Both the position numbers and the translations under genes were made by a program. From an uncultured Collinsella sp. (GTDB lineage Bacteria; Actinomycetota; Coriobacteriia; Coriobacteriales; Coriobacteriaceae): 64,000 bases of DNA. Each line of letters begins with the position of its first letter. Within the stretch, counting starts at the first letter, position 1. A model generated the notes under the pieces. That model was not told the DNA's origin, made no database searches, and saw only the letters and a list, made by a program, of their open reading frames with translations. The DNA is taken from NCBI GenBank assembly GCA_949285915.1, contig CASDZW010000011.1, positions 1 through 64,000 of the forward strand, written 5' to 3'. This document shows positions 9,503-17,155 of this stretch, in pieces.

Positions 9503-9853
9503 ATGGATCTTGCCGTTTTGGATGCCGCCGGATTGGATACGGCAGATGCGCTTGGTCGTCTGATGGGAAGTGAGGCGCTGCTTGGGCGTCTGCTGGGAAC
9601 GTTTCTGGTCGATGAGAACATGGATCGCCTTGAGGCGGCGGCTACGGCCGACGATGCGACGGCGGGTCTTGAGGCGGCTCACGCGCTCAAAGGCGTGAGC
9701 GGAAACTTGTCCATGACCAAGCTCTATGAGCTTACCGCGCGCCAATGTGAGCTCATCCGCGCCGACGATTGGCCGGCCGCACGGGCCCTCGTGCCCGAGG
9801 TGCGCGCGGTCTACGACCGTCTGGTCGCCGCAATCGATGCCTGCGGACGCTGA
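9503..9853 (+). CDS. Stand-alone histidine phosphotransfer (Hpt) protein
   Basis: A 116-residue all-helical protein with the Hpt signature AAHALKGVSGNLSM; His60 is the predicted phosphorylated residue. It lies 38 bases after the HD-GYP gene with a GGAAGGGATAG ribosome site, and a strong terminator follows at 9971-10000. Hpt proteins pass phosphoryl groups between receiver domains, so it most simply links the hybrid kinases' receivers (Asp856; Asp658/Asp796) to Asp71 of the HD-GYP regulator. That route is inferred from operon content, not shown. Confidence 0.9.
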   Translation: MDLAVLDAAGLDTADALGRLMGSEALLGRLLGTFLVDENMDRLEAAATADDATAGLEAAHALKGVSGNLSMTKLYELTARQCELIRADDWPAARALVPEVRAVYDRLVAAIDACGR

Positions 9854-9865
9854 TTTGCCGGCTAC

Positions 9866-10062
9866 TGGTCAAAGACCCCCGCAGAATAATAAACGACCCC
9901 CTGTAGGAACTATGGCGTACCGTCGAATGGCGGGGTCAGTAGGGCGCCAAACCCGATTCATACGCCAACAGAGCGGCCGAAAGGCCGCTCTTTCTCTCTT
10001 GAGGGGGCGGATTGATCTCAAAGCAGGGGGTTCTTTATTATTCTGCAGGGGTCTTTGACCAT
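9866..10062. repeat. 197-bp fold-back element A (38-bp inverted arms)
   Basis: The arm at 9866-9903 (begins TGGTCAAAGACCCC, continues GCAGAATAATAAA) is the reverse complement of 10025-10062 at 35 of 38 positions. The arms enclose 121 bases, including a rho-independent terminator. No open frame of note lies inside. It sits between the Hpt gene and the nuclease-like gene, both on the plus strand. Confidence 0.85.
9971..10000 (+). terminator. Rho-independent terminator of the signalling operon
   Basis: A perfect 8-bp stem GAGCGGCC/GGCCGCTC closes a GAAA tetraloop and is followed by TTTCTCTCTT. It ends transcription of the five-gene operon about 120 bases after the Hpt stop, inside fold-back element A. 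Confidence 0.88.
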
Positions 10063-10198
10063 CTGAGCCGTGTGCACATGATGTAGGTGTAGGGCTCATG
10101 GTAATGGCATTAGATAAATCGTTTGGATTTGAGGCAGTCTATTGCGTGAAGAATGAGGTGGCAAGAAAGCCGATACCTATTTCTAAATGCGCGGTTAG

Positions 10199-11278
10199 AT
10201 GGCTATAAAGCTTGGTCAGATATCTGTCAGACCATCTTGCCTTATCTCGTACCAGGGTGAATATCTTCAAAGATATACGCCTTCTGGAATGCCGTATCGT
10301 AGGGCTATGAGTATTTGCGTGTACGGCATATCAGCTCTTGAGCTGTATCGGTCGAGTGGGAGGTTGCTTCCAGATTTGCTCGACGCCCCGCGGGTGAGGC
10401 GGCTCGCGGGTTGCTGCATCCCGCCTCGCGGGTTCTTGGAAGATGATATGGCGCGCGCAGGCGTAAAAACCAAGCCGTACCACGTGTTGGTCGACACACC
10501 CGAAGCGTGGCGCGAGCGCGATGACCTGGTATGTCACAAACTCACGGGAAGCGTTGCAGGCGCTACGTTTATCCAGGTGTCGCGCGACCTCTACGTGGTT
10601 TCCCCGGAGCTCATGTTCGTGGAGCTGGCGGCATCGGGGGAGTTTGACCTGCTCGATCTTGTGGAAATTGGCTACGAGCTCTGCGGGACGTACGTGCTCG
10701 ACTCCTCGTGGGACGGCTATACCACAACCGATCGGCAGATGACCTCCGTGCGGAATCTCAATCGCATGGCAAAGGCGTGGAGTCCGCGCCACGGCGCTCG
10801 TTTGGCGCTCGACGCCCTGCGGCATATCCATGATGAGGCGCATTCGCCCATGGAGACCATCGTGGCGATTTTGCTGTCGTACGAGCGGCGCCGCGGTGGG
10901 CTGGGGCTCGGCCCCATGGTCTTGAACGCTCGCGTGGACACGCCGGATGGGCCGCGCTACGTGGATATCCTGTTTCCCGAGGCCAAGGTGGGCATCGAAT
11001 ACAAGGGCAGGCGCTATCACGCCGTCGAGCAGTCGGCGCGCGACGACCGCCGCCAGAACGCGCTTGTGGGGATGGGTTACGCCATCATCAACGTATGGTA
11101 CGAGGATATCGTTGAGGAGCATCTGTTCGAGCGGCTGGTCCAGAGCATTTTCCGCGCGCTCGGGCGGCGCTACCGCGTGCGAAGCGATGCCTTCGCTGCG
11201 CGGCAGCACCTGTTGCGCATGCGTCTACTCCCGCGGTTCCGTCGGCTGCAGGGTGGTGACGCAGGCGTTTCCGGCTGA
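10199..11278 (+). CDS. Protein with PD-(D/E)XK-like C-terminal domain
   Basis: 359 residues. The N-terminal two thirds are not recognised; the pattern ALELYRSSGRLLPDLL recalls the helical start of AbiEi/DUF559-type proteins. The C-terminus has a nuclease-like arrangement: SPMETIVAILLSY helix, then YVDILFPEAKVGIEYKGRRYH, where Asp and Glu-x-Lys match the PD-(D/E)XK core. It continues with ARDDRRQNALVGMGYAIINVWYED, as in very-short-patch-repair/DUF559 folds. The start is uncertain: ATG 10199 lacks a clear ribosome site, and in-frame ATGs at 10289 and 10307 are alternatives. The AT-rich 5' part suggests acquisition. The function is unknown; I would not call it a restriction enzyme on this evidence. 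Confidence 0.65.
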   Translation: MAIKLGQISVRPSCLISYQGEYLQRYTPSGMPYRRAMSICVYGISALELYRSSGRLLPDLLDAPRVRRLAGCCIPPRGFLEDDMARAGVKTKPYHVLVDTPEAWRERDDLVCHKLTGSVAGATFIQVSRDLYVVSPELMFVELAASGEFDLLDLVEIGYELCGTYVLDSSWDGYTTTDRQMTSVRNLNRMAKAWSPRHGARLALDALRHIHDEAHSPMETIVAILLSYERRRGGLGLGPMVLNARVDTPDGPRYVDILFPEAKVGIEYKGRRYHAVEQSARDDRRQNALVGMGYAIINVWYEDIVEEHLFERLVQSIFRALGRRYRVRSDAFAARQHLLRMRLLPRFRRLQGGDAGVSG

Positions 11279-11311
11279 TCGGGCGCACAGGCGCCCGCCG
11301 CGGGCGCGAGC

Positions 11312-12385
11312 CTAGAGCCCTTCCGCGTCGAGACGAATCGCCAGCGCCTCTTGGTGGATGGCGTACTGCAAGGCGACTGCGCGGTCGATGGTGCCGTCCT
11401 TCACAAGAGCGAACAGGCTCTGGTCCATGGTGCGCATGCCGGCGTCGCCGTTTGCGGCGATGACGGAGTCGATCTGGTGCGTCTTGCCCTCGCGGATGAG
11501 GTTGCGGATGGCGGTGTTGGTGGTCATGATCTCAAACACCGGCACCACGCCGCCCGCGCGCGCCGGCACGAGCTGCTGGCTCACGATGGCCTGCAGGACC
11601 TGCGAGAGCTGCAGGCGGATCTGGCGCTGCTGACCGACGGGGAACGCGTCGACGATGCGGTCGACGGTGCCCGCGGCGCCGGTGGTGTGGAGCGTCGAGA
11701 AGATGAGCTGCGCCATCTCGGCCGCGGTGACAGCGGTGGCGATGGTCTCGGGGTCGCGCATCTCGCCGAGCAGGATGACGTCGGGCGCCTCGCGCATGGC
11801 AGAGCGCAGCGCCTCGGCGTAGGTGGCGACGTCGGTGGGGACTTCGCGCTGGGTCACGATGCAGGTACCGTGGCGGTGCACGTACTCGATGGGGTCCTCC
11901 ATGGTGATGATGTGACCCGCGCGCTCGTGGTTGAGCTTGTCGATAAGGCAGGCGAGGGTGGTGGACTTGCCGGCGCCGGCGGGGCCGGTCACGAGCACAA
12001 GTCCGCGCGAGAGCTCGGCCTGGCGCAGCACCTCAGCGGGGATGTGGTACGCGGCGGGGTCGGGCAGGCCAAAGGGGATGACGCGGATGACCGCGGCGAG
12101 CGAGCCACGCTGGCGGAAGATGTTCGCGCGGAAGCGGCCGATGCCCGGCAGCGCGAAGGAGAAATCCTCGTCGTGGTTGCCGCTCGCGAGGAAGCCCTCG
12201 GCATCGCGCCCGGCGGCGGCGTAGATGGCGCGCACGGCCTTCTCGGTGTCGGCGGGCATGAGCGCGCCGTCGTCCGCGCGGACCTGAACGCCGCCCTTGC
12301 GATAGGTGAGCGGCAGGCCCGCGATGATGAAGACGTCCGAGGCGCCGACCTCGATCATCTTGTTCAAAAACTCAGCTACGTTCAT
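11312..12385 (-). CDS. pilT: PilT-like type IV pilus ATPase
   Basis: A 357-residue secretion-type ATPase. The Walker A motif GPAGAGKS is at 134-141. Walker B lies in ILLGEMRDPETI, and the His box in STLHTTGAAGTVDRIVDAFP. The conserved AIRNLIREGKTHQI motif near the C-terminus is typical of PilT retraction motors rather than PilB. ATG at 12385 has GGGAGC upstream; the open frame extends further but without a ribosome site. It is the last gene of the pilus-like operon, one base away from the preceding stop. In known systems PilT hexamers power pilus disassembly. Here no PilB is present in the cluster, so it may be the only motor used, or PilB may lie elsewhere. Confidence 0.92.
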   Translation of the reverse strand: MNVAEFLNKMIEVGASDVFIIAGLPLTYRKGGVQVRADDGALMPADTEKAVRAIYAAAGRDAEGFLASGNHDEDFSFALPGIGRFRANIFRQRGSLAAVIRVIPFGLPDPAAYHIPAEVLRQAELSRGLVLVTGPAGAGKSTTLACLIDKLNHERAGHIITMEDPIEYVHRHGTCIVTQREVPTDVATYAEALRSAMREAPDVILLGEMRDPETIATAVTAAEMAQLIFSTLHTTGAAGTVDRIVDAFPVGQQRQIRLQLSQVLQAIVSQQLVPARAGGVVPVFEIMTTNTAIRNLIREGKTHQIDSVIAANGDAGMRTMDQSLFALVKDGTIDRAVALQYAIHQEALAIRLDAEGL

Positions 12386-12386
12386 G

Positions 12387-12899
12387 TCATGCTCCCATCC
12401 AAAGCGTGTCCGATGTGTCTTCGGTCCAGGTGGTCGAGGGTTTCCAGTATGAAATCGAAAGCTCACTGTCATCGGTGACGGCAAGCCCGATGGCAAGGGT
12501 GCGCCCGCTCGGGGCGTCGATGCGAACGGAGATGGCGCTGCCGTTTGCCTGCGCTTGCAGCGTGTGGCCGTCGGCAGCTGCGGCGTTTGCTGCGCGGGCG
12601 GCTAGGTTGTCGAGCTCTCCGGCGAGGGCAGCAGCGGCTTCTGCCGGGCCGAGCCCCGTGGCGCGCGCGGAGGCGAGGACGGCATCCGCCTCGGCGAGGA
12701 AGGCCTGGCCGAGGCGCTCGTTGGCGTAGTCGTCCGAGGTGAAGGAGGCCTGACGCTCGGCGAGGGCGGCGTCTGCGCGCGCGGTGGTGAGCGCGAGCGT
12801 TGCCATGACGGCGAGGCAGATCACAATCACCAGGGTGAAGATGCTGATGGGACCCATGCGGACCGACCCAGTCGCAGCGGGCTCGGGCTTACGCGCCAT
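12387..12899 (-). CDS. Small single-helix pilin-like membrane protein
   Basis: 170 residues, starting MARKPEPAATGSVRMGP, then one long hydrophobic helix (about 16-38) and an Ala-rich extracytoplasmic region (ADAALAERQASF onward). The size and the N-terminal helix followed by a soluble head resemble a pilin or pseudopilin, but no GFxxxE prepilin cleavage motif is seen. ATG 12899 follows GGGAGGTGAGCGCG. It overlaps the upstream gene by 11 bases and is coupled to pilT downstream. Not assigned to a named family. Confidence 0.75.
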   Translation of the reverse strand: MARKPEPAATGSVRMGPISIFTLVIVICLAVMATLALTTARADAALAERQASFTSDDYANERLGQAFLAEADAVLASARATGLGPAEAAAALAGELDNLAARAANAAAADGHTLQAQANGSAISVRIDAPSGRTLAIGLAVTDDSELSISYWKPSTTWTEDTSDTLWMGA

Positions 12900-13449
12900 C
12901 GCGCTCACCTCCCTGTGTCGTGGATTCGGCAGCAGATTCTTCCGCTGGCAGGTAGCGCGCCGTCTCGAGCGTGTAGAGCGGCTCGGCGTCCGCGGCGTGT
13001 CCGGCGGCGTCGGCATCCGCGGTGGCAGCGTCGGTGCCCGCTGCGGCGTCGGTAGCGCCCGCGGTGCCGGTGCCTGCTGCGGCAACGCCAGTGCCCGTGG
13101 CATCGGCGTCGCAAACCGTTATGGTCGCGTGCCAGAGCGTTCCCGCGCCCGTTGCCTGCGGCTCAAGTTCGATAGCAAGCTCGTAGGTAGTGCCCGTTTG
13201 TGCGCCGATCACGACCTGCGTGGCGGGTGCGGCGTCCGCGGAGAACGTGTCCGCCGCGGCAATGCCCTCGGCAGCGTTTTGCGCGATAGCGACCGCCTCG
13301 GAGAGGCGTGCGGCGCGGTCCGCCTCGGCGCGCGAGCTCGCAAACAGGCTAAAGAGCACCGCGAGGGACGCGGCAAGAAAGGCGAGCAGCACAAGCGCCT
13401 CCACCAAAAAGGCCGCTCCGTGCCACAAGGGCTGGCGATCGCGCATCAT
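12889..13449 (-). CDS. Prepilin-like protein (PilV/minor pilin type)
   Basis: 186 residues. The N-terminus WHGAAFLVEALVLLAFLA closely imitates a type IV prepilin: a Gly, then a hydrophobic stretch with a Glu, as in GFTLVEAL-type minor pilins (PilV), although the Glu is at +6 rather than +5. It has one helix and then a soluble head with a long Ala/Gly/Thr/Asp-rich low-complexity tract (about 115-150). The tandem ATG-ATG start has CAAGGGAGGTG upstream and overlaps the previous stop. It would be inserted in the membrane and possibly processed by a prepilin peptidase encoded elsewhere; none is visible in this window. Confidence 0.75.
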   Translation of the reverse strand: MMRDRQPLWHGAAFLVEALVLLAFLAASLAVLFSLFASSRAEADRAARLSEAVAIAQNAAEGIAAADTFSADAAPATQVVIGAQTGTTYELAIELEPQATGAGTLWHATITVCDADATGTGVAAAGTGTAGATDAAAGTDAATADADAAGHAADAEPLYTLETARYLPAEESAAESTTQGGERDGA

Positions 13450-14063
13450 GCCGCACCTCCCTTGTTGGCCACGCCGAGCGCCCCACTGGATCGCAGGGCG
13501 ATAAACGTGGTCGTGTCGTCGCAGGTAACGCGCAGCGCGCCCGCGTCCTCGTCAAGCTCGACCGCAAAGGCGGACGCTGCTACAAGGGGCTCGGCGTGCG
13601 CGGGGTCGTAGGTGGTGCCGGCGGGCACGTACTCCTCCACAAGCTCGCCGTCGTAGAGGTACAGGCGCGTCTCGAACGTGCCGGAATCGAGGCGCTCTGT
13701 GAGCACGAGGCTCTGCCCGCCGCCCGGGGCGGTGCCGAGCGACACGGCCGCCTCCGCGTCCTTGGAACGCACGACGTTGGTCACCAGCGCCCCGGCGAGG
13801 CGCGCCTTCTCGGTTGCTAAGCCGGTTGCGTGAATGTGCCGGTAGACGCCCACGCCCGTAGCAAGCGCGAGCAGAAGCGCGCAGACGAACACCAAAAACA
13901 GGATCGAGGTGAAGAGGTGCGCGCTGCGGGCGCGCGTGCGCGGGGCAAGGTGCCCGTCGCCTGTGGTGCTGCGGGTGCGTGTGCCCCGGGCGCGGCCCGC
14001 ACGCTGGGCGAGGGCTGTGCCCCGCGCGCTGCTCTCGTTGCGTATGGTGTTGCGCGCGCTCAT
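13446..14063 (-). CDS. Single-pass membrane protein of the pilus-like cluster (possibly DUF4860-like)
   Basis: 205 residues with an Arg/Thr-rich cytoplasmic start of ~50 residues. One hydrophobic helix follows (LFTSILFLVFVCALLLALATGV), then a soluble domain rich in beta-like segments (ETRLYLYDGELVEEYVPAG). The layout resembles the uncharacterised DUF4860 proteins reported from Coriobacteriia, but that link is from memory and should be treated as tentative. Its ATGA overlaps the stop of the gene before it. Position and shape suggest a pseudopilin or assembly accessory. Confidence 0.65.
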   Translation of the reverse strand: MSARNTIRNESSARGTALAQRAGRARGTRTRSTTGDGHLAPRTRARSAHLFTSILFLVFVCALLLALATGVGVYRHIHATGLATEKARLAGALVTNVVRSKDAEAAVSLGTAPGGGQSLVLTERLDSGTFETRLYLYDGELVEEYVPAGTTYDPAHAEPLVAASAFAVELDEDAGALRVTCDDTTTFIALRSSGALGVANKGGAA

Positions 14064-14386
14064 CGGGGCACCACCACAACGCTCGGCGTGACGTTCGACG
14101 CAAACGCCTCATACGTAACCGCGTAGTCGCGGTGGTTGACTGCAAGCCCGTAGTGCTCCTCGAGGTACTCGATGGTGGAGGGGTAGGATCCCTCGACGGC
14201 GCAGCATTGCGCGGCGGCCTCGAGCACCGCCTCGCGCACGCTGGCGCACCCCTGCTCGAGCGTCTGGCGCCGCGCCGCGCCCCAGCCGATGGCGCAGCCG
14301 AGCACAAGCACGAGCGCAACGAGCGCCGCCGCTATCGCAAGGCGCCGCCGCCGGCGCCGGAGTCTTGCGGTTTGGTCGTGATACAT
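14060..14386 (-). CDS. Small pseudopilin-like protein
   Basis: 108 residues: a very basic start (RLRRRRRRLAIA), one helix (about 15-38), then a short soluble head containing EGSYPSTIEYLEEHYGL. That phrase recalls the YP-x-x-x-x-L segment found just after the long helix in pilins and pseudopilins. No canonical prepilin cleavage motif is present. It lies 12 bases after pilC and overlaps the next gene by 4 bases. Confidence 0.7.
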   Translation of the reverse strand: MYHDQTARLRRRRRRLAIAAALVALVLVLGCAIGWGAARRQTLEQGCASVREAVLEAAAQCCAVEGSYPSTIEYLEEHYGLAVNHRDYAVTYEAFASNVTPSVVVVPR

Positions 14387-14398
14387 CGCCCCACCGCC

Positions 14399-15472
14399 TT
14401 AGCCGATCGAGCCCATGATGCCCACAAGTGGCAGCATGATGGCAATAAGCGTTGCCCCCACAGCCACGGTCAAAAAGGCCGCAAGCACAGGCTCCGTGCT
14501 GTTTACCACGCGGTCTATCTGGGCGATGGCATCGTCAAAAAACGTTGTCGCCAAGCGGTCGAGCACTTCGTCGATCTGGCCGGCGCGCGTGCCCACCGTG
14601 AGCATGCGCGCGTAGACGGGCTCAAAGACCTCGGCCTCGGTGATGGCCTGCGCGAGGCTGCGGCCGCGGTCGAGGTCGCTCATGGCGGCGTGCGCGCGGC
14701 CGAGGCGCTCCCGCAGTGCCGCGTGGTCGACGGTCTCAATCGAGCGCGCCATGGCTTTGTCGGTATCGAGGCCCGCCGCGGTGTAGGCGGCAAGTGCGGA
14801 CGAGAAGCGGGAGAGCGCGAGCTGGTACATCGCATCGCGCGTGAAGGGCGTGCGCTCAAACAGGCGCACGAGGCGCTCCTGCCCGCGCGGGGTGCGGCTG
14901 GTGGCGAGCGCGGCCAGCGCGGCGAGCGTGAGTACAAAGGTCACGGCGAGCGCGGCCCACCCAATGCCAATGGCCACGGCGACCACGGCAGACGAGCCGG
15001 CCGTAAGGGAGCCGGCGAGGCCCTCGTACACGTCGATAAAGACGGGCAGGATCGCCCAGACCGTCACGGCAAGGATCACCGTCATCACGCACAGCAGCGC
15101 TGCGGGGTAGCCCACGGCGCTCCGCACCTTGGAGAAGACGCGGTCCTCCTCGTCGTAATAGACGGCGAGGTTGCGCAGGACGTTTTCCAGGCGACCAGAG
15201 GTCTCGCCCACCTCAACCATATGGACGGCGTGCGCGGGGAAGGCGCCGCAGGCGCGCAGGGCGTCTGCCAGGCGCGCACCGCCGGCGAGCGCGGGGTAGA
15301 GCTCGTCGCACACCTGCTTGAACGAGGCGTCGGCGAGGTTGGCGCCGAGCATGTGGACCGCCTCGTCGAGCTGTATGCCCGCCCCGAGCATGAGCGCGAT
15401 GTCCTCGCAAAAGACGCTTACCGCGCTCGCCGGCAGGGGCGCACGCCGCGTCTGGTTTGTCTGCCTCTCCAT
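14399..15472 (-). CDS. pilC: Type II secretion/type IV pilus inner-membrane platform protein (PilC/GspF family)
   Basis: 357 residues with the duplicated T2SSF architecture. The first cytoplasmic four-helix domain (about 15-110) contains LMLGAGIQLDEAVHML and VEVGETSGRLENVL. A transmembrane helix pair follows near 120-190. The second domain has FSSALAAYTAAGLDTDKAM and VGTRAGQIDEVLDRLA, and a final helix ends IAIMLPLVGIMGSIG. Platform proteins of this family bind the assembly ATPase and transmit its motion to pilins. It is the second gene of the operon, 18 bases after the transglutaminase-like lipoprotein. Confidence 0.9.
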   Translation of the reverse strand: MERQTNQTRRAPLPASAVSVFCEDIALMLGAGIQLDEAVHMLGANLADASFKQVCDELYPALAGGARLADALRACGAFPAHAVHMVEVGETSGRLENVLRNLAVYYDEEDRVFSKVRSAVGYPAALLCVMTVILAVTVWAILPVFIDVYEGLAGSLTAGSSAVVAVAIGIGWAALAVTFVLTLAALAALATSRTPRGQERLVRLFERTPFTRDAMYQLALSRFSSALAAYTAAGLDTDKAMARSIETVDHAALRERLGRAHAAMSDLDRGRSLAQAITEAEVFEPVYARMLTVGTRAGQIDEVLDRLATTFFDDAIAQIDRVVNSTEPVLAAFLTVAVGATLIAIMLPLVGIMGSIG

Positions 15473-15490
15473 CTTCTCGCCCTTCTCGCG

Positions 15491-16537
15491 CTAGTAGGTG
15501 TATCGATCGGTGTAGCCGCTGCCGTCGCCCACGGTATCGCCCGCGCCCGCCGCCGCAAACGTGATGTCCACGCGGGTCCAGGTGTTGGGGTCGATCCGGA
15601 TGGCAACGCTGGTCCAGCTGCCGTTTATGTAGACCATGTTCCAGGCGTGATAGACGCCGTCGGGGGCAACGTAGCCCGTGATGATCTTGGTGGGGATGCC
15701 AAGACTGCGCAGCATCGCCGCGGCAAGCGACGCGTAGTCAAAGCAGATGCCGCTTTTGGCCTCGAGCGTGGCGTCGGGGTCGGGCACGTAACCCGTGGTG
15801 CCGCTTACCTGTGCGGCCTTGTCGTAGTCGTAGGTGATGTTCTCGACAAGCCACGCGTAGACGCTGCGCATGACGTCGCCCTCGTTGGCGGCGTCAGCGG
15901 CAAGGTCGCGAGCGAGCGCCACGCAGGCGCTGTCGTCGTTGTAGGTGCAGAAAAGGTTGGGGCGCAGGTAAGGCTCAAACTCGCTCGTGAGCGTGACGGT
16001 GGCGTCTGCGCGGGCGATCTCCACATAGTTGTTGCCGCTCGTGTTTTGCATGACGCGGAAGGCGTACGCGCCATCACCCATGTTGAGGGGCACCACGATG
16101 GGTGTCCCGTCGCCGGGGAGGTCGTAGTTGTAGCTCATCTCTCCGCAGACAATCTGCAGCTTGAGGCGGCTGGCGTTTTGGGCAGAGGCTGCCACGTAGC
16201 CCTCGGCAAGATGCGAGGTGTCGATACTCGCCCCAGCGGAGGTGGTTGCGGACGCTGCGTCAAAGGTGGCCTGCGTGATGGACGCCGGCTCCTCAAAAGC
16301 GGGGCCGCTAGTCTCGCCGTCGGTGGCTCCCGCGGTCGCGCCGCCCCCGCCCCCGTTGCCCGTGGAGGCGCCCCCGCCGCAGGCGGAGAGCGTAAGTGCG
16401 AGGCCCATGGCGCAGGCGATGGCCAAGCGGGCGGAGAGCGTGGCGAGCCGGCGAAGCGCCTGCTTGGGCGAGGTGCGCGGTCGCCGCTTTTCGCGCGCGC
16501 TGGGGGAGAGCTCCGGTATGTAGCGCGCGTCTGTCAC
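15491..16537 (-). CDS. Transglutaminase-like secreted lipoprotein
   Basis: 348 residues. A basic N-terminal region is followed by a hydrophobic stretch and a lipobox (ALTLSAC, Cys about residue 53), then a Gly/Ser/Thr linker. A C-terminal transglutaminase core follows, with the three catalytic positions visible: Cys in GICFDYASLAAAMLRSLG, His in YHAWNMVYI and Asp in IRIDPNTW. Such domains act as cysteine proteases or as cross-linking (acyl transfer) enzymes. It is predicted to be anchored outside the membrane. It is the first gene of the pilus-like operon, which raises the possibility that it processes or cross-links the secreted pilins; that is inference. Confidence 0.85.
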   Translation of the reverse strand: MTDARYIPELSPSAREKRRPRTSPKQALRRLATLSARLAIACAMGLALTLSACGGGASTGNGGGGGATAGATDGETSGPAFEEPASITQATFDAASATTSAGASIDTSHLAEGYVAASAQNASRLKLQIVCGEMSYNYDLPGDGTPIVVPLNMGDGAYAFRVMQNTSGNNYVEIARADATVTLTSEFEPYLRPNLFCTYNDDSACVALARDLAADAANEGDVMRSVYAWLVENITYDYDKAAQVSGTTGYVPDPDATLEAKSGICFDYASLAAAMLRSLGIPTKIITGYVAPDGVYHAWNMVYINGSWTSVAIRIDPNTWTRVDITFAAAGAGDTVGDGSGYTDRYTY

Positions 16538-16840
16538 GTGACCTGCCTATCGTTTGCCGTGTTGCTCGCTATTATACCGTTCGCCCCTCCCCCTAAACTG
16601 CATCATCGCAACCTCGCGACAGCGCGATGGCGCGCATGTCGTATCTATGGTTTATTTTCGAATTTAGTGCGGTGGTTATCCGGCATCTCTGCGCGCTTGT
16701 TTCTTGAAATGGGCTTGCTGAGCTGCGGGGTTAGAAAATGCTGAAATAACTTTCAGGCCTTGGTTAGTTTCGTGCGGAACCGCTGAGGCAATCTGTTTGA
16801 CCTTCTTCTTACGCTGCTAGAAGGAAGGAGGCAAGAACAT
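16538..16840. other. Divergent intergenic region, 303 bases
   Basis: No gene is seen. It must hold the leftward promoter of the pilus-like operon and the rightward promoter of brnTA. Candidates are weak: TTGACC at 16797-16802 with TAGAAG at 16818-16823 (15-base spacer) before brnT. A short palindrome, CTGAAA at 16741-16746 and TTTCAG at 16751-16756, lies where a BrnA operator might be expected. Confidence 0.5.
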
Positions 16841-17155
16841 ATGTATAATAGCAATATAAAAGCCATATCTTTCGCGTGGGACGAGTCAAAGGAGAGAGCC
16901 AACCGCATCAAACACGGGGTATCGTTTAATGAGGCGGCAACTTCGTTTCTTGATGAATATGCCCGCGTGATATTTGATGAAGAGCATTCGTTCGATGAGA
17001 GCCGTTACGTTCTTTTGGGATTGAGCTCGTCCGCGCGTCTATTGGTGGTCTGTCATTGCTTCCACGAGCATGACAGCGTGATTCGTATCATTTCGGCACG
17101 ATGCGCGACAAAGCGCGAGGAGCTGGAGTATAGGAGGTTTCGTCGTGAAGGATGA
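16841..17155 (+). CDS. brnT: BrnT-family ribonuclease toxin
   Basis: 104 residues matching the BrnT pattern from end to end: FAWDESKERANRIKHGVSFNEAATSFLD at the N-terminus, a middle RYVLLGLSSSARLLVVCH and the C-terminal IRIISARCATKREELEY. BrnT is a RelE-like ribonuclease that stops growth until neutralised. The ATG follows GGAAGGAGG. It overlaps the next gene by 11 bases, as expected for a toxin-first BrnTA operon in which the antitoxin binds both the toxin and the promoter. Confidence 0.92.
   Translation: MYNSNIKAISFAWDESKERANRIKHGVSFNEAATSFLDEYARVIFDEEHSFDESRYVLLGLSSSARLLVVCHCFHEHDSVIRIISARCATKREELEYRRFRREG

Larger units (their letters stand above)
9854..10198. other. Gene-poor 345 bases after the signalling operon
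   Basis: This holds fold-back element A and its internal terminator. From about 10063 on, the DNA is clearly richer in A+T than its surroundings. A small frame at 10098-10208 (36 codons from ATG, ending TAA) overlaps the next gene's first ATG, but it has only a poor ribosome site and no recognisable motif. Confidence 0.6.

Noticed and set aside
13979-16744. Very long open frame (about 920 codons) on the plus strand opposite the pilus-like operon
   Set aside because: Its translation is Arg/His/Gly/Ala-rich with no motif, and the minus strand carries several overlapping, recognisable genes with ribosome sites. It is an antisense shadow of high-GC codon use.
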